A DNA stretch of 46,683 bases from Lachnocurva sp045579705 (GTDB lineage: Bacteria > Bacillota > Clostridia > Lachnospirales > Lachnospiraceae): contig JAZNMP010000013.1 of assembly GCA_045579705.1 (NCBI GenBank), positions 1-46,683 of the forward strand. The letters run 5' to 3'. Numbering within the stretch: position 1 is the first letter of the stretch; the number at the start of each line of letters is the position of its first letter. Shown here piece by piece: positions 34,647 through 44,168 of this stretch. Below the pieces are notes generated by a model. The model saw only the letters and a program-made list of their open reading frames with translations, did not search any database and was not told the origin of the DNA. Position numbers and translations under genes: made by a program.

Positions 34647-35555
34647 TTACGCATCTAATACATCTACTAATTCAATCTCAAAATTCAATTCTTTGCCGGC
34701 CATCTCATGGTTTGCGTCAAAAGTAATCTTCTCATCATCCTTCTCGACGACTTTTGCCGGGAAAGGTCGTCCATACATATCCTGAAGATATACGTGATCA
34801 TTTACAGAAAGCTCACGAGCCTGTGGCATCTTCTCAAGTTCCATTGAGAAGATTGCGTCAGGATCTACTTCTCCGTATGCATCTTCCGGCATGATGTGAA
34901 CGTTAACCTTATCGCCCACTTCCATATCTTTAACAGCTTCGTCGAAACCACGAATCATCATCCCAACACCACAGATGAACTCAAGTGGTTCGCCTCTGTC
35001 ATAAGAAGAATCGAACTGTGTGCCATCATTTAAAGTTCCACGGTAATGTGTACGGCAAGTCTTTCCTACATTCTTTCCTTCCATGATAGGTTCTGGGGCA
35101 CATCCTGAACATCCGCCACAGCCACCGGCACAACCGCAGTCATCGTCATCTCCACAACCGCAGCCTTCCTCTTCATCATGTCCACCGCAATGGCAGCCTT
35201 CACCTTCGCTGTGATCATGGTGTTCGTGATGGTCACAGTTTACGCCTGTGTCTACAAGCTCACCGCGAAGATATGCTTCTACGATTTCATCTGCTACGCC
35301 TTCTGCACCGGCGCAAACTTCGATACCAGCTTCTTCAAGCGCGCTCATAGCACCACCGCCGATACCTCCGCAAACGAGAGCATCGATAGAATTATCTCGA
35401 AGTACTCCTGCGAGAGCCTCATGTCCTGAGCCAGCTGCAGAAAGAATCTCTGATGAAACTACTGCTTTGTCTTCTACTGTGTAAATTTTAAATTCCTCTG
35501 TATGTCCAAAATGCTGAAAAACATTTCCATTCTGATGTGGTATTGCAATTCTCAT
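34647..35555 (-). CDS. NifX/NafY-like domain fused through a His/Cys-rich linker to an FKBP (SlyD-like) isomerase
   Basis: 302 residues from ATG at 35555 (upstream in-frame starts would overlap folC and lack domain support). Residues 1-105 are a dinitrogenase iron-molybdenum cofactor-type domain (MRIAIPHQNGNVFQHFGH, ALVCGGIGGGAMSALEEAGIEV). Residues 107-152 contain ten Cys and seven His with acidic residues, a dense metal-binding stretch. Residues 160-302 are an FKBP peptidyl-prolyl isomerase with an SlyD-type insert (THYRGTLNDGTQFDSS, GMMIRGFDEAVKDMEVGD, MPEDAYGE). SlyD normally carries its metal tail at the C-terminus. A metal-handling chaperone is a reasonable inference. It overlaps no gene and follows folC. 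Confidence 0.88.
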   Translation of the reverse strand: MRIAIPHQNGNVFQHFGHTEEFKIYTVEDKAVVSSEILSAAGSGHEALAGVLRDNSIDALVCGGIGGGAMSALEEAGIEVCAGAEGVADEIVEAYLRGELVDTGVNCDHHEHHDHSEGEGCHCGGHDEEEGCGCGDDDDCGCAGGCGGCSGCAPEPIMEGKNVGKTCRTHYRGTLNDGTQFDSSYDRGEPLEFICGVGMMIRGFDEAVKDMEVGDKVNVHIMPEDAYGEVDPDAIFSMELEKMPQARELSVNDHVYLQDMYGRPFPAKVVEKDDEKITFDANHEMAGKELNFEIELVDVLDA

Positions 35556-35571
35556 GTTATTTAAAAACCTT

Positions 35572-36918
35572 TCATTTATTAAAAAACTGTCTAACCTCCA
35601 ATGCTTGATGCAATGAGCCAAACGATACGATTATACCATCAAACTCAACTTTATCAACAGCATCCTGTATAGCAGAGTTCAAATCTTCAAATCTATTGAC
35701 CTTCATCTCTGCACTTTCAACTAGGAGATTAAACTTCTCAATCTGGTCTTCATCCACATAATCTGTAACTACACGAATGTCTGCCGCTTTGTCTTTGAGA
35801 GCGAGTAACATTCCCGCGCTATTCATAACCATCGGTGATTCTACCACGAAATGAATCTTTTTCTCCGGGAAATAGAGATTCAAACTCTCAACTAGAGAAT
35901 CAACGCTGGAAACATTGTGTGCAGCATCTACGATCACATAGGGATCTTCATTTACAAACTCAAAACTTCCTGGCCAAACCACATCGAGCGCTCCCTGTGA
36001 CAGGCTTTCCAGTGAAATATCATAACCATATTTAACCAGTAATCCACCGATTCCAAGAGCGAGAGCCGCATTCATTAGCTGTCCTACACCGAGCATCTTT
36101 GTTTCAAAAACCATATTTGCAGCCTTTGAAGAAAGCTCACGCAGGCTCTTATATTCCTTTGGAATTCGTGTATTCTCAGTATTTAACACCTTAAATCTCT
36201 GAGTCTTTCTCTCGAGATTGAATCCTTTGTAGAAAGCTGAAGGCGCGCTAAAGAAAGGTACCCCCATCTCCATACACTTAAGGCGCAGAACAACCTCCGC
36301 TTCAGGTGGCTGAACTGTAGAAATAACTGTTGTGCCAGCTTTGATAATCCCAGCTTTTTCCGCAGCAATCATATCCAGCTTACTGCCGAGGATTTCAACG
36401 TGATCTAAACCGATTGGTGTAAAAAGTGTGAGAATCGGCGCCGGAATTACATTAGTAATGTCACATCTGCCGCCCATTACAACCTTAATGATAGCTAGCT
36501 CAACTTCACACTCTGCGAAATAGCACAGTGTAACTGCAAGCATAATCTCATTCAGGGCAAGTTCTCTCTCGTGTGCAGTAGTTTTCCACGCATCGACTAC
36601 TTTATTCACCAAACGCACCAAATCGTCATCGGATATCTCCTCATTTCCGACGCGGATGACACGATTATATCTATCAAATCCCGGAGCTTTGTACGCGCCG
36701 ACATTCAAACCTGCTTTAACGAGCACATTCTCTAGAATAGACGCAGTCGAACCTTTGCCGTTCGTACCCGCGATATGAATGAACTTCATCTTTCGTTCTG
36801 GATTATCGAGCGCGTCGAGTAGTGACTGCATTACGGAAAAATCTTCCGTGCACTCCAGCTGTGCCTGAGTATAAGGCCTGCACTCAGATAGATATTGCAT
36901 TACTTCATTGAAATCCAT
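35572..36918 (-). CDS. folC: folylpolyglutamate synthase / dihydrofolate synthase
   Basis: 448-residue Mur-ligase-fold enzyme adding glutamate to folates. P-loop IAGTNGKGSTASILENVL, GAYKAPGFDRYNRVIR, a modified family motif VVMGGRCDITNVI (usual form GLGGRLDATN), FTPIGLDHVEILG, AAEKAGIIKAGT and the C-terminal VDAAHNVSSVDSL are seen. Ribosome site AGGAG just before ATG. Downstream of thiN in the long housekeeping run. Confidence 0.93.
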   Translation of the reverse strand: MDFNEVMQYLSECRPYTQAQLECTEDFSVMQSLLDALDNPERKMKFIHIAGTNGKGSTASILENVLVKAGLNVGAYKAPGFDRYNRVIRVGNEEISDDDLVRLVNKVVDAWKTTAHERELALNEIMLAVTLCYFAECEVELAIIKVVMGGRCDITNVIPAPILTLFTPIGLDHVEILGSKLDMIAAEKAGIIKAGTTVISTVQPPEAEVVLRLKCMEMGVPFFSAPSAFYKGFNLERKTQRFKVLNTENTRIPKEYKSLRELSSKAANMVFETKMLGVGQLMNAALALGIGGLLVKYGYDISLESLSQGALDVVWPGSFEFVNEDPYVIVDAAHNVSSVDSLVESLNLYFPEKKIHFVVESPMVMNSAGMLLALKDKAADIRVVTDYVDEDQIEKFNLLVESAEMKVNRFEDLNSAIQDAVDKVEFDGIIVSFGSLHQALEVRQFFNK

Positions 36919-36936
36919 AGTTATCTCCTACAACCA

Positions 36937-37614
36937 TCAATCTCTCGATTCAACCACTATCGCTACGCCCGCCTCAACCGAAATCGTAGCAGAGTCAGCA
37001 ACTATTTCATTGCTCTGACCGAGAGAAGAACCCATACATAATCTTTCATTTACTAACTCATATTTGAATCCCTTTAAAGTAAGTCCTTCTAATAATGCTG
37101 TCATAGGGATTACAGAAACATAATTACCGAATTGTTCTGATTTTAATATAGTTCGAGGAAAATTTCTATCACAAAGTTGGATAAAATTACGTGCATCGCA
37201 AAGATATGCATTCCTGCCGGCCTTTAAGGCCTTAAATAGAATTTGAATATTTGAAAGCATGTGATCGACACGCGAGCCAATCCCGCCCCAGATGTAAATA
37301 TCTCCATCCGTCACGCGAAGTGCTATATCGAGGGCAGCCTCTGTATCCGTGTCATCTTTTTCCGGTTTCAAAAAAATAACTGGAACACCACACTCTGCCA
37401 GCGTCTCGACCATAGCTTTATCTGACACAGAAGCTGAATCGAAATCCCCGACTACAAAGTCAGGCTGTTCTCCTATATCACAAAAACCGGAAATTCCAGA
37501 ATCTGCGGCGATATAACAAACGTCTCTCTTTGTTTTCTTTTTTCTCTGTTTTAAAAAAGCCGAGAAGGCCTTTTTATCAAAAGACCCTCCGGCGATAATA
37601 TATGCGTCTTTCAT
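36937..37614 (-). CDS. thiN: thiamine pyrophosphokinase
   Basis: 225 residues from ATG at 37614, chosen because the family begins with MKDAYIIAGG-like sequence and longer versions run back through rpe. Motifs CYIAADSGISG, PDFVVGDFDSAS, EKDDTDTEAALDIAL and IWGGIGSRVDHMLSN are characteristic. It makes thiamine diphosphate from thiamine and ATP. The start lies two bases past the rpe stop, so translation is probably coupled. Confidence 0.95.
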   Translation of the reverse strand: MKDAYIIAGGSFDKKAFSAFLKQRKKKTKRDVCYIAADSGISGFCDIGEQPDFVVGDFDSASVSDKAMVETLAECGVPVIFLKPEKDDTDTEAALDIALRVTDGDIYIWGGIGSRVDHMLSNIQILFKALKAGRNAYLCDARNFIQLCDRNFPRTILKSEQFGNYVSVIPMTALLEGLTLKGFKYELVNERLCMGSSLGQSNEIVADSATISVEAGVAIVVESRD

Positions 37615-37615
37615 T

Positions 37616-38266
37616 CTATTCCATCTTATCGAGGAACGCCTGAACGTTCTCTTCGATGTCTCCGTTAAATACTGCAGATCCGGCCACGATGATGTTTGCG
37701 CCGGCTGCCATAACATCTTCTACATTGTTGAGCTTGATTCCGCCATCGACTTCGATATCTGTCTTCAGATGTCTCTCATCGATCATGCGCTTCAAGTCAG
37801 CAATCTTGTCATAAGTGTAAGGGATGAAGCTCTGTCCGCCGTATCCTGGATTTACGCTCATGAGTAAAACCATGTCGAGATCAGGAAGGATATAACGTAG
37901 AGTTTCTACAGAAGTAGCCGGATTGATAGCAACTCCAGCCATCACATGAGCGTCTTTGATCATGTGAACCACTCTGTCTAAATGTGTGCAAGCCTCTGCA
38001 TGAACTGTGATAATATCGGCACCAGCTGCAGCGAAATCAACTATCATATCTTCTGGATGTTCAACCATGAGATGTACGTCGAGTACCGCATCTGTCACCC
38101 CACGAATTGCTTTTAAAACATCAGCTCCAAAAGTAATCGGAGGAACGAAATGTCCATCCATAACATCAAAATGAATATACTGTGCGCCTGCGTCCTCGCA
38201 CGCCTTGACATCGCGACCGAGGTTCGCAAAATCACTAGATAAGATTGAAGGTGCTAAACAGTTCAT
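37616..38266 (-). CDS. rpe: ribulose-phosphate 3-epimerase
   Basis: 216 residues from ATG at 38266 (AAAGGGCAC upstream; matches the family start NCLAPSILSSDFANLG). TIM-barrel signature stretches are IHFDVMDGHFVPPITFG, DVHLMVEHPEDM, VLLMSVNPGYGGQSFI, IEVDGGIKLNNV and IIVAGSAVFNG. It interconverts ribulose-5-phosphate and xylulose-5-phosphate. Its ribosome site overlaps the end of rsgA. The rsgA-rpe-thiN order is conserved in many Firmicutes. Confidence 0.96.
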   Translation of the reverse strand: MNCLAPSILSSDFANLGRDVKACEDAGAQYIHFDVMDGHFVPPITFGADVLKAIRGVTDAVLDVHLMVEHPEDMIVDFAAAGADIITVHAEACTHLDRVVHMIKDAHVMAGVAINPATSVETLRYILPDLDMVLLMSVNPGYGGQSFIPYTYDKIADLKRMIDERHLKTDIEVDGGIKLNNVEDVMAAGANIIVAGSAVFNGDIEENVQAFLDKME

Positions 38267-38286
38267 ATGTGCCCTTTCTATATTCA

Positions 38287-39153
38287 CTACCACTTTCTCC
38301 TGTCATTTATTTCATTGAAAAAATAAACATAGTCGTCGTAACGTTCCCTGCTTATCTTTCCTTCCTCAAGCGCTGCTTTCACGGCGCACTGAGGTTCGCT
38401 CCTATGCGAGCAACCACTAAACTTACAATTTGGAATATGTTCCACGAATTCTGGAAAACACCAGCCGAGGGATTCTTTTTCTATATCTGGAATATCAACA
38501 CTGGCAAAGCCCGGGGTATCGAGAATATAGGAATGTGGGCCTATCGTGATAAGCTCAGAATGACGAGTCGTATTCTTTCCTCGTTTAATCTTCTGGCTGA
38601 TCTCGCCCGTTTCCATAACCTGTTTCCCTGCAACAGTGTTTATAAGCGAAGACTTTCCTACTCCGGATGGACCTGCGATAGCTGTAGTCTTTCCGGACAG
38701 GATTTCTCTGACTTCTTCAATACCGCGGCCTTCCTTTACACTGGTGCGAAGCACCTTGTATCCGGCTGCGGAAAAAATACGCGGAATCTCAGTCTCTTCA
38801 TAGAGATCGTTTTTGTTTATGCAGATTATAGATTCTACATCCTCGCTCTCCATAGAAACGAGGAAACGATTCAGAAGATGTATATCCGGAGCAGGATCTA
38901 TCGCAGCAAATACGATGAGAGCCTGGTCCACATTTGCGACTTCGGGACGACGAAGTTTGCTGTGACGCGGTAGGATAGCTTCGATATTTCCCTTCATATC
39001 CTGTCCTTCGAGAATCTTAAATTCCACAAAATCGCCAACTAGAGGCTTTTCGGAACGATTCCGAAATACGCCTCTAGCCTTGCATTCATATATATTGCCG
39101 TCGCATTCTACATAGTAGAAGCCGGCTATTCCTTTAACAATTTTTCCTTGCAT
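38287..39153 (-). CDS. rsgA: small ribosomal subunit biogenesis GTPase RsgA
   Basis: 288 residues from ATG at 39153 (GAGG five bases upstream; a TTG one codon earlier is less likely). N-terminal OB fold (residues 1-70), then the permuted GTPase order expected of RsgA: G4 INKND, G1 AGPSGVGKSSLIN, G3 LDTPGF. The C-terminal zinc site has the CKFSGCSHRSEPQC pattern. It acts in late 30S maturation. Between prkC and rpe. Confidence 0.96.
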   Translation of the reverse strand: MQGKIVKGIAGFYYVECDGNIYECKARGVFRNRSEKPLVGDFVEFKILEGQDMKGNIEAILPRHSKLRRPEVANVDQALIVFAAIDPAPDIHLLNRFLVSMESEDVESIICINKNDLYEETEIPRIFSAAGYKVLRTSVKEGRGIEEVREILSGKTTAIAGPSGVGKSSLINTVAGKQVMETGEISQKIKRGKNTTRHSELITIGPHSYILDTPGFASVDIPDIEKESLGWCFPEFVEHIPNCKFSGCSHRSEPQCAVKAALEEGKISRERYDDYVYFFNEINDRRKW

Positions 39154-39169
39154 CAAACCTCTTTACACA

Positions 39170-41074
39170 TTATGGATTTGTAGGTTCTGTTGTTCCACCA
39201 TTTCCTGATGTACCGTTTCCTGAGTCTGGACCAGGAGTTGATCCAGAATTTGATCCTGAATTATTTCCAGATCCATTATTTGTACCTGAGTTGTTTGAAC
39301 CAGAGTTAGAGTTATTATTTGAAGGTGTTTCCTTCTTTGGCTCTTCTTTCTTCTCTGATGCCTTACCAACTATGATAGTAATAGTATCTCCAGCGTTTAC
39401 ATTTCCGCCTGATGGTGACTGGCTCTTTACTCTTCCTACGTAGCTGTCATCTGTCTCATAAGCTACAGATACATTTAATCCAGCTGCGCTGATAGTATTT
39501 CTAGCCTCAGCTTCTGTAACGCCAACTACATGAGGAACGCTAACCTGCTTCTTACCACGAGATACGACGATCTTTACAGTAGAACCTTCTTTTGCCTTTG
39601 CTTTAGCGTTAGGGCTCTGTGAGATAACATTTCCCTGCTCTACGCTATCGCTCTCTTCGTACTGAACGCTAGCTTCGAATCCGGCCTCGTCAAGTGCGCT
39701 GATAGCAGATCTCTCTGTCATACCAACTACTGAAGGTACTTCAACTTCTTCATCTGAGTTACCACTTGAGAATGATACTCTGATAACAGTTCCTTCTTTA
39801 ACCTTTGAACCGCTCTTTATGTTCTGGTGGCAAGCCAAGCCCTTCTTATATTTCTCAGAAGCACGTGTACCTGCGTTCTTGAACTTAAGTCCCTTTGCTT
39901 CAAGAGCAGCCTTAACTTCTTCCTTTGTTTTTCCGAGAAGGTCAGGAACCTTTATATTTCCTTCACTCTCTTCTACCTTTGTATCCTCAGCTGGCTTTGA
40001 TGAGAATTTGAACCAGCCAAAGATGCTACCGATGAGGTATATAACTACGAGTGCGATGATAACAGCAGCTGCGATACCCATGATAGTAACAGCTTTTTCC
40101 ATCTTTGGATTAAGCTTATCATCGTCATCGTCGTCATCATCAAAGTCAGACATATCAGGTTCAGACTGCTCTCTAATCTTGTCCAAGTCTTCCTTTGTGA
40201 TAACCTTTGTCTTGTCAGTGTCGTTAGGATCAGGAATTACTACGAAGTCCTCATCAGGTGTAACGAGGGCCTTCTTCAAATCGATGAGGAGTTCATCGAC
40301 ATCCTGATATCTACGCTCTGGGCTCTTCATAGTAGCTTTCATGATGATACGGTCGAGTGCAACCGGTACATCTGATACGAGCTTGCTAGGTGATGTCATC
40401 TCACCCTGAAGATGCTTAAGAGCAACTGCTACTGCTGTATCTCCATCGAAAGGAACTGTTCCAGTAGCCATCTCATACATAACGATACCTAATGAATAGA
40501 TATCGGATTTCTCTGTAACGTAACCATTTCTAGCCTGTTCTGGGGAAATATAGTGAACAGATCCCATAGCTTCAGCAGATACAGTCTTTCCAGAAGCTGC
40601 ACGTGCTATACCGAAATCTGTAACCTTTACCTTTCCTTCTTTAGAAATGATGATATTCTGAGGTTTGATATCACGGTGGATAATCTTGTTCTTATGAGCT
40701 GCTTCTATACCACGGCCCACCTGAATAGCGATACTTACAACCTCTTTGTAGTTAAGATGTCCTTTTTTCTCAATATAAGTCTTTAAAGTGATACCTTCTA
40801 CATATTCCATGATGATGTAGTAAAGTCCATCTTCAGATCCTACATCATAGATATTTACGATATTTGGGTGCTCGAGACGAGCAGCATTCTGTGCTTCAGA
40901 ACGGAATTTAGAAACGAAAGTTTCGTCCTCTGCGAACTCTTCCTTTAATACCTTTACTGCGACTTCACGGCTCAACACCTGATCCACAGCACGGTAAACA
41001 TCAGACATTCCGCCTGTACCGATTTTTTCAATTATTTCATAGCGATCTGCTAAAAAAGATCCTGACTGTAACAT
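39170..41074 (-). CDS. prkC: PASTA-domain Ser/Thr protein kinase PrkC/Stk1
   Basis: 634-residue membrane kinase. The kinase domain (about 10-270) has IGTGGMSDVYRA, VKVLK, the catalytic HRDIKPQN and DFG, and MGSVHYISPEQA. An acidic linker (DDDDDDD) precedes the single membrane helix (AVIIALVVIYLIGSIFGW, about 337-355). Three PASTA repeats follow (starts near VPDLLG, VPSVVG, VPHVVG), then about 60 residues rich in N, S, G, T and P as a surface tail. PASTA domains sense muropeptides or wall precursors. It pairs with the phosphatase upstream; the gap is 19 bases. Confidence 0.96.
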   Translation of the reverse strand: MLQSGSFLADRYEIIEKIGTGGMSDVYRAVDQVLSREVAVKVLKEEFAEDETFVSKFRSEAQNAARLEHPNIVNIYDVGSEDGLYYIIMEYVEGITLKTYIEKKGHLNYKEVVSIAIQVGRGIEAAHKNKIIHRDIKPQNIIISKEGKVKVTDFGIARAASGKTVSAEAMGSVHYISPEQARNGYVTEKSDIYSLGIVMYEMATGTVPFDGDTAVAVALKHLQGEMTSPSKLVSDVPVALDRIIMKATMKSPERRYQDVDELLIDLKKALVTPDEDFVVIPDPNDTDKTKVITKEDLDKIREQSEPDMSDFDDDDDDDDKLNPKMEKAVTIMGIAAAVIIALVVIYLIGSIFGWFKFSSKPAEDTKVEESEGNIKVPDLLGKTKEEVKAALEAKGLKFKNAGTRASEKYKKGLACHQNIKSGSKVKEGTVIRVSFSSGNSDEEVEVPSVVGMTERSAISALDEAGFEASVQYEESDSVEQGNVISQSPNAKAKAKEGSTVKIVVSRGKKQVSVPHVVGVTEAEARNTISAAGLNVSVAYETDDSYVGRVKSQSPSGGNVNAGDTITIIVGKASEKKEEPKKETPSNNNSNSGSNNSGTNNGSGNNSGSNSGSTPGPDSGNGTSGNGGTTEPTNP

Positions 41075-41093
41075 AATTTACCTCAAATCTATC

Positions 41094-41822
41094 CTATAAT
41101 TCTGGGTCTACTACAACGACAGTAATGTTGTCTTCCCCACCCTTTATGTTTGCATCTTCAACCAAATCCTTCATGATAACTTCAAAGGATTTTCCACTAC
41201 GCAGTTCTTCCTGAATTTCATCATTAGACAGCATATTTGTAAGGCCATCTGAACAAAGCATCACTAAATCGCCGTGCTCGAGCTCGAGATCAAAGAAGTC
41301 GATAGAAATCTTTGTCTCTGCGCCAACTGCCCTGGTAATATAATGTCTCTTTGGGTGATATTTTGCTGCAGTTTTAGAGACTTTGCCATATCTAACCAGC
41401 TCATCTACATATGAGTGGTCACGAGTAATCTGTGTGATTCTATCACTCTTTGAAACATAAAGTCTACTGTCACCAACATTCGCAACAATTAGATGATTCT
41501 CATATAAGCACGCCAGAACGATAGTTGTTCCCATGCTCTCTTTGTTTGGATCCACCTGTGCTTCCGCAAAAAGGCTTTCATTCGCCTTTTCGATTGCCTC
41601 CTTTATGGCCTTCACAGGTTCTTTTTCCTTTGATCCCCTTAAATCTCTAACAATGATTTCTGAAGCAGTCGAAGCTGCATATAACCCAGCCTTCGCACCG
41701 CCCATTCCGTCAGCGACGAAATAGAGATTTGGAAGCAAACCCACAGGTTCTGAGGAAGCGAAATACACGTCCTCGTTCTGCTGTCTGGTTACTCCCGGAT
41801 CAGTGATTGAGATGAATTTCAT
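41094..41822 (-). CDS. prpC: PP2C-type protein phosphatase PrpC/Stp
   Basis: 242 residues. PP2C metal motifs are NEDVYFAS, FVADGMGGAKAG, VANVGDSRLY, MLCSDGLTNML and GGEDNITVVVV. It reverses phosphorylation by the PASTA kinase encoded next. Lies five bases after rlmN. Confidence 0.96.
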   Translation of the reverse strand: MKFISITDPGVTRQQNEDVYFASSEPVGLLPNLYFVADGMGGAKAGLYAASTASEIIVRDLRGSKEKEPVKAIKEAIEKANESLFAEAQVDPNKESMGTTIVLACLYENHLIVANVGDSRLYVSKSDRITQITRDHSYVDELVRYGKVSKTAAKYHPKRHYITRAVGAETKISIDFFDLELEHGDLVMLCSDGLTNMLSNDEIQEELRSGKSFEVIMKDLVEDANIKGGEDNITVVVVDPEL

Positions 41823-41826
41823 TTAA

Positions 41827-42855
41827 TCAATGTCCCTTCAAGTGCCGTCTTCTTAACTGTCCGCAGGCTCCATCAATATCCCGGCCCAATTCTCTCCTAA
41901 TAGTAACATTTATCCCATAATTTTCAAGTTTCTTTTGAAATGCGATAACTGCTTCATGGTTCGGACGCTCGAAATTTCTCTCTCTAACTGGATTAACTGG
42001 AATCAAATTAATATGACACATGATTCCTGAAACCAAGTCCGCGAGACGAGAAGCATCTTCGTCTGTGTCATTCTCTCCGTGAATCAAGCTATACTCAAAA
42101 GTAACCCTTCTCCCAGTCTGATTTGCATAGTCTCTCATGGCCTGTACAGCATCTTTGATGTCATACTGCCCTGCGATAGGCATCAAGTGCGCTCTTTTTT
42201 CCTGCGTAGTCGCATGAAGAGAAAGCGCCAGTGTAATCGAGAGATTTTCCTTTGCCAAATCATAGATACCTGGAACGATTCCTGATGTAGAAACCGTGAT
42301 ATTTCTCTGGCTTATATTTAAGCCATTCTCATCTGAAACCATATGCAGGAATTTCACAATATTATCATAGTTATCAAGCGGTTCCCCCGTTCCCATGATA
42401 ACAATATTTGAAACTCTCTCGCCGATTTCAGACTGAATTCTATATATTTCATCTAGCATTTCGCCAGCTGAAAGCTGTCTGATAAGACCACCGATAGCAG
42501 AAGCGCAGAAAGTACAACCCATTCTGCAGCCCACCTCTGATGAGATACATACGCTGTTTCCGTGTTTGTATTTCATCAGAACCGCCTCTATCATATTTCC
42601 ATCCTGTAGTTCAAAGAGGTACTTTCTGGTTCCATCGAGTTTTGAAACCTGAAGGTCAGCTATCTTCAAACTGTAAAGTGGAGCTTCCTGTTCGAGCTTC
42701 TCCTGTAGTGACTTCGGAATATTTCTCATCTCTTCATACGAAGAAACGAGAGAAACATGAAGCCAACGATAAATCTGTTTTGCCCTGAACTTCTTCTCTC
42801 CGAGTCCCTCGAGATATTCAGTTAATTCATTTAAATCGAGTGATCTAATATCCAT
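41827..42855 (-). CDS. rlmN: dual-specificity rRNA/tRNA adenine-C2 methyltransferase RlmN
   Basis: 342-residue radical-SAM enzyme methylating C2 of A2503 in 23S rRNA and A37 in some tRNAs. The 4Fe-4S cysteines are C110, C114 and C117 (CRMGCTFC). MGTGEPLDNYDN, SLHATT, PVNPVRERNF and the late Cys in DGACGQL fit RlmN. Adjacent to rsmB with no gap. Confidence 0.97.
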   Translation of the reverse strand: MDIRSLDLNELTEYLEGLGEKKFRAKQIYRWLHVSLVSSYEEMRNIPKSLQEKLEQEAPLYSLKIADLQVSKLDGTRKYLFELQDGNMIEAVLMKYKHGNSVCISSEVGCRMGCTFCASAIGGLIRQLSAGEMLDEIYRIQSEIGERVSNIVIMGTGEPLDNYDNIVKFLHMVSDENGLNISQRNITVSTSGIVPGIYDLAKENLSITLALSLHATTQEKRAHLMPIAGQYDIKDAVQAMRDYANQTGRRVTFEYSLIHGENDTDEDASRLADLVSGIMCHINLIPVNPVRERNFERPNHEAVIAFQKKLENYGINVTIRRELGRDIDGACGQLRRRHLKGH

Positions 42856-44145
42856 CTATTCGTAAATACCTTTGTCATCAAATACGGCAATATAGAAGCC
42901 GTCGCTGCCATATTCCTGTGGCAATATCTGCTTTTCAAAGATGCACTTCATATTTGGCATCGTTTTTAAAATATAATCTTTATTGTCCTGATTTTCAAGT
43001 TTATCGATAGTACATGTGGAAAAAATAATCCTTCCGCCAGCGCGTACATATCTCTTTACATTATCTATAATCTCACGCTGTAGAGATGCCAAAGCTTCTA
43101 AATCTGCCTGCTCCACGCGATATTTCATATCAGCTTTTCTACCGATTACACCGAGGCCTGAACAAGGGAAATCTAAGATAGCCACATCAAACTTTCCTTC
43201 AAACTCAGGATTGAACTGAGTCGCATCCTGTACTACTGCATTCAGGTTATCGACTCCCATACGCTTTGCGTTTTCTCTAATTATAGAGACTTTGTTCTCT
43301 GAAATATCACAGGAAGTGACCGTGCCATGCTTTGTAAGCTCGGCTGCCATAATACTTTTTCCGCCAGGAGCCGCGCATACATCGATGATATTCATTCCAT
43401 CTTTGATATCTCCATAGATAACAGGACACATAGAACTATAATCCTGAATATAGAATTTACCCTCCAACAGCGCTTTCGACTTAGAAAGAGAGCTTACATT
43501 CTTCAGCTCATAAATATTAAATTTAGAATCAACTTCACGGGTAGCGAAGCCTTCTTCATGGAGTTCTGCGAGAATTTCATCCGGTTCACCTTTAAAAGTG
43601 TTTAGCCGAATAGTCACAGGGCTCTGCTTCTGAAAAGCTTTTAGAACTTCGAGAGTCACTTCTCGACCGAGCTCTGCTTCGAATGTATCGATGATCCAGG
43701 CAGGAACTGAATACTCAGTCTCCAAAGTTTCCGGCTTAATCTCATCGTTATTTCGGATATAGTTTCTGAGAATTCCATTTACGAAACCACGAAACTGCGG
43801 ATAGCCGAAACCTTTCACGAGCTTTACCGACTCATTTACTACTGCATAATCAGCGGCACCATCCATATATTTAATCTGATAAACCGCATTTCTGAGAACT
43901 GTACGAACCCACTTCTTCATCTTTCGTACCTTTGTCTTTGACAAGGCATTAATATAGAAATCAAGCTCTATTTTTTTCTCAACTGTACCCTTTACAAGTC
44001 GAACTATGAAGTTACGGTCAGACTCGGAGAGGTATGCGTATTTAATCTGGAGGCTGTCTATCACGAGGTTCTCGAATTCGCCTTCCTCGAGAATGAGATA
44101 GGTAAGCTCAGCCGCTAATTTTCTAATATTTATAACATCTGGCAT
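42856..44145 (-). CDS. rsmB: 16S rRNA (cytosine-967-C5)-methyltransferase RsmB
   Basis: 429 residues. N-terminal NusB-like RNA-binding helices (1-140), then a Rossmann methyltransferase: VCAAPGGKSIMAAEL, CDISENKV, FDVAILDFPCSGLGVIG and the catalytic-cysteine region IIFSTCTI. It is immediately followed by rlmN and preceded by the zinc protease gene. Confidence 0.95.
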   Translation of the reverse strand: MPDVINIRKLAAELTYLILEEGEFENLVIDSLQIKYAYLSESDRNFIVRLVKGTVEKKIELDFYINALSKTKVRKMKKWVRTVLRNAVYQIKYMDGAADYAVVNESVKLVKGFGYPQFRGFVNGILRNYIRNNDEIKPETLETEYSVPAWIIDTFEAELGREVTLEVLKAFQKQSPVTIRLNTFKGEPDEILAELHEEGFATREVDSKFNIYELKNVSSLSKSKALLEGKFYIQDYSSMCPVIYGDIKDGMNIIDVCAAPGGKSIMAAELTKHGTVTSCDISENKVSIIRENAKRMGVDNLNAVVQDATQFNPEFEGKFDVAILDFPCSGLGVIGRKADMKYRVEQADLEALASLQREIIDNVKRYVRAGGRIIFSTCTIDKLENQDNKDYILKTMPNMKCIFEKQILPQEYGSDGFYIAVFDDKGIYE

Positions 44146-44168
44146 GTTTAAATCTTTCTAACTTTAAT

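Noticed and set aside
39163..39369. 68-codon minus-strand ORF at the prkC 3' end
   Set aside because: It is a frame shadow of the Asn/Gly/Ser-rich tail of the PASTA kinase.
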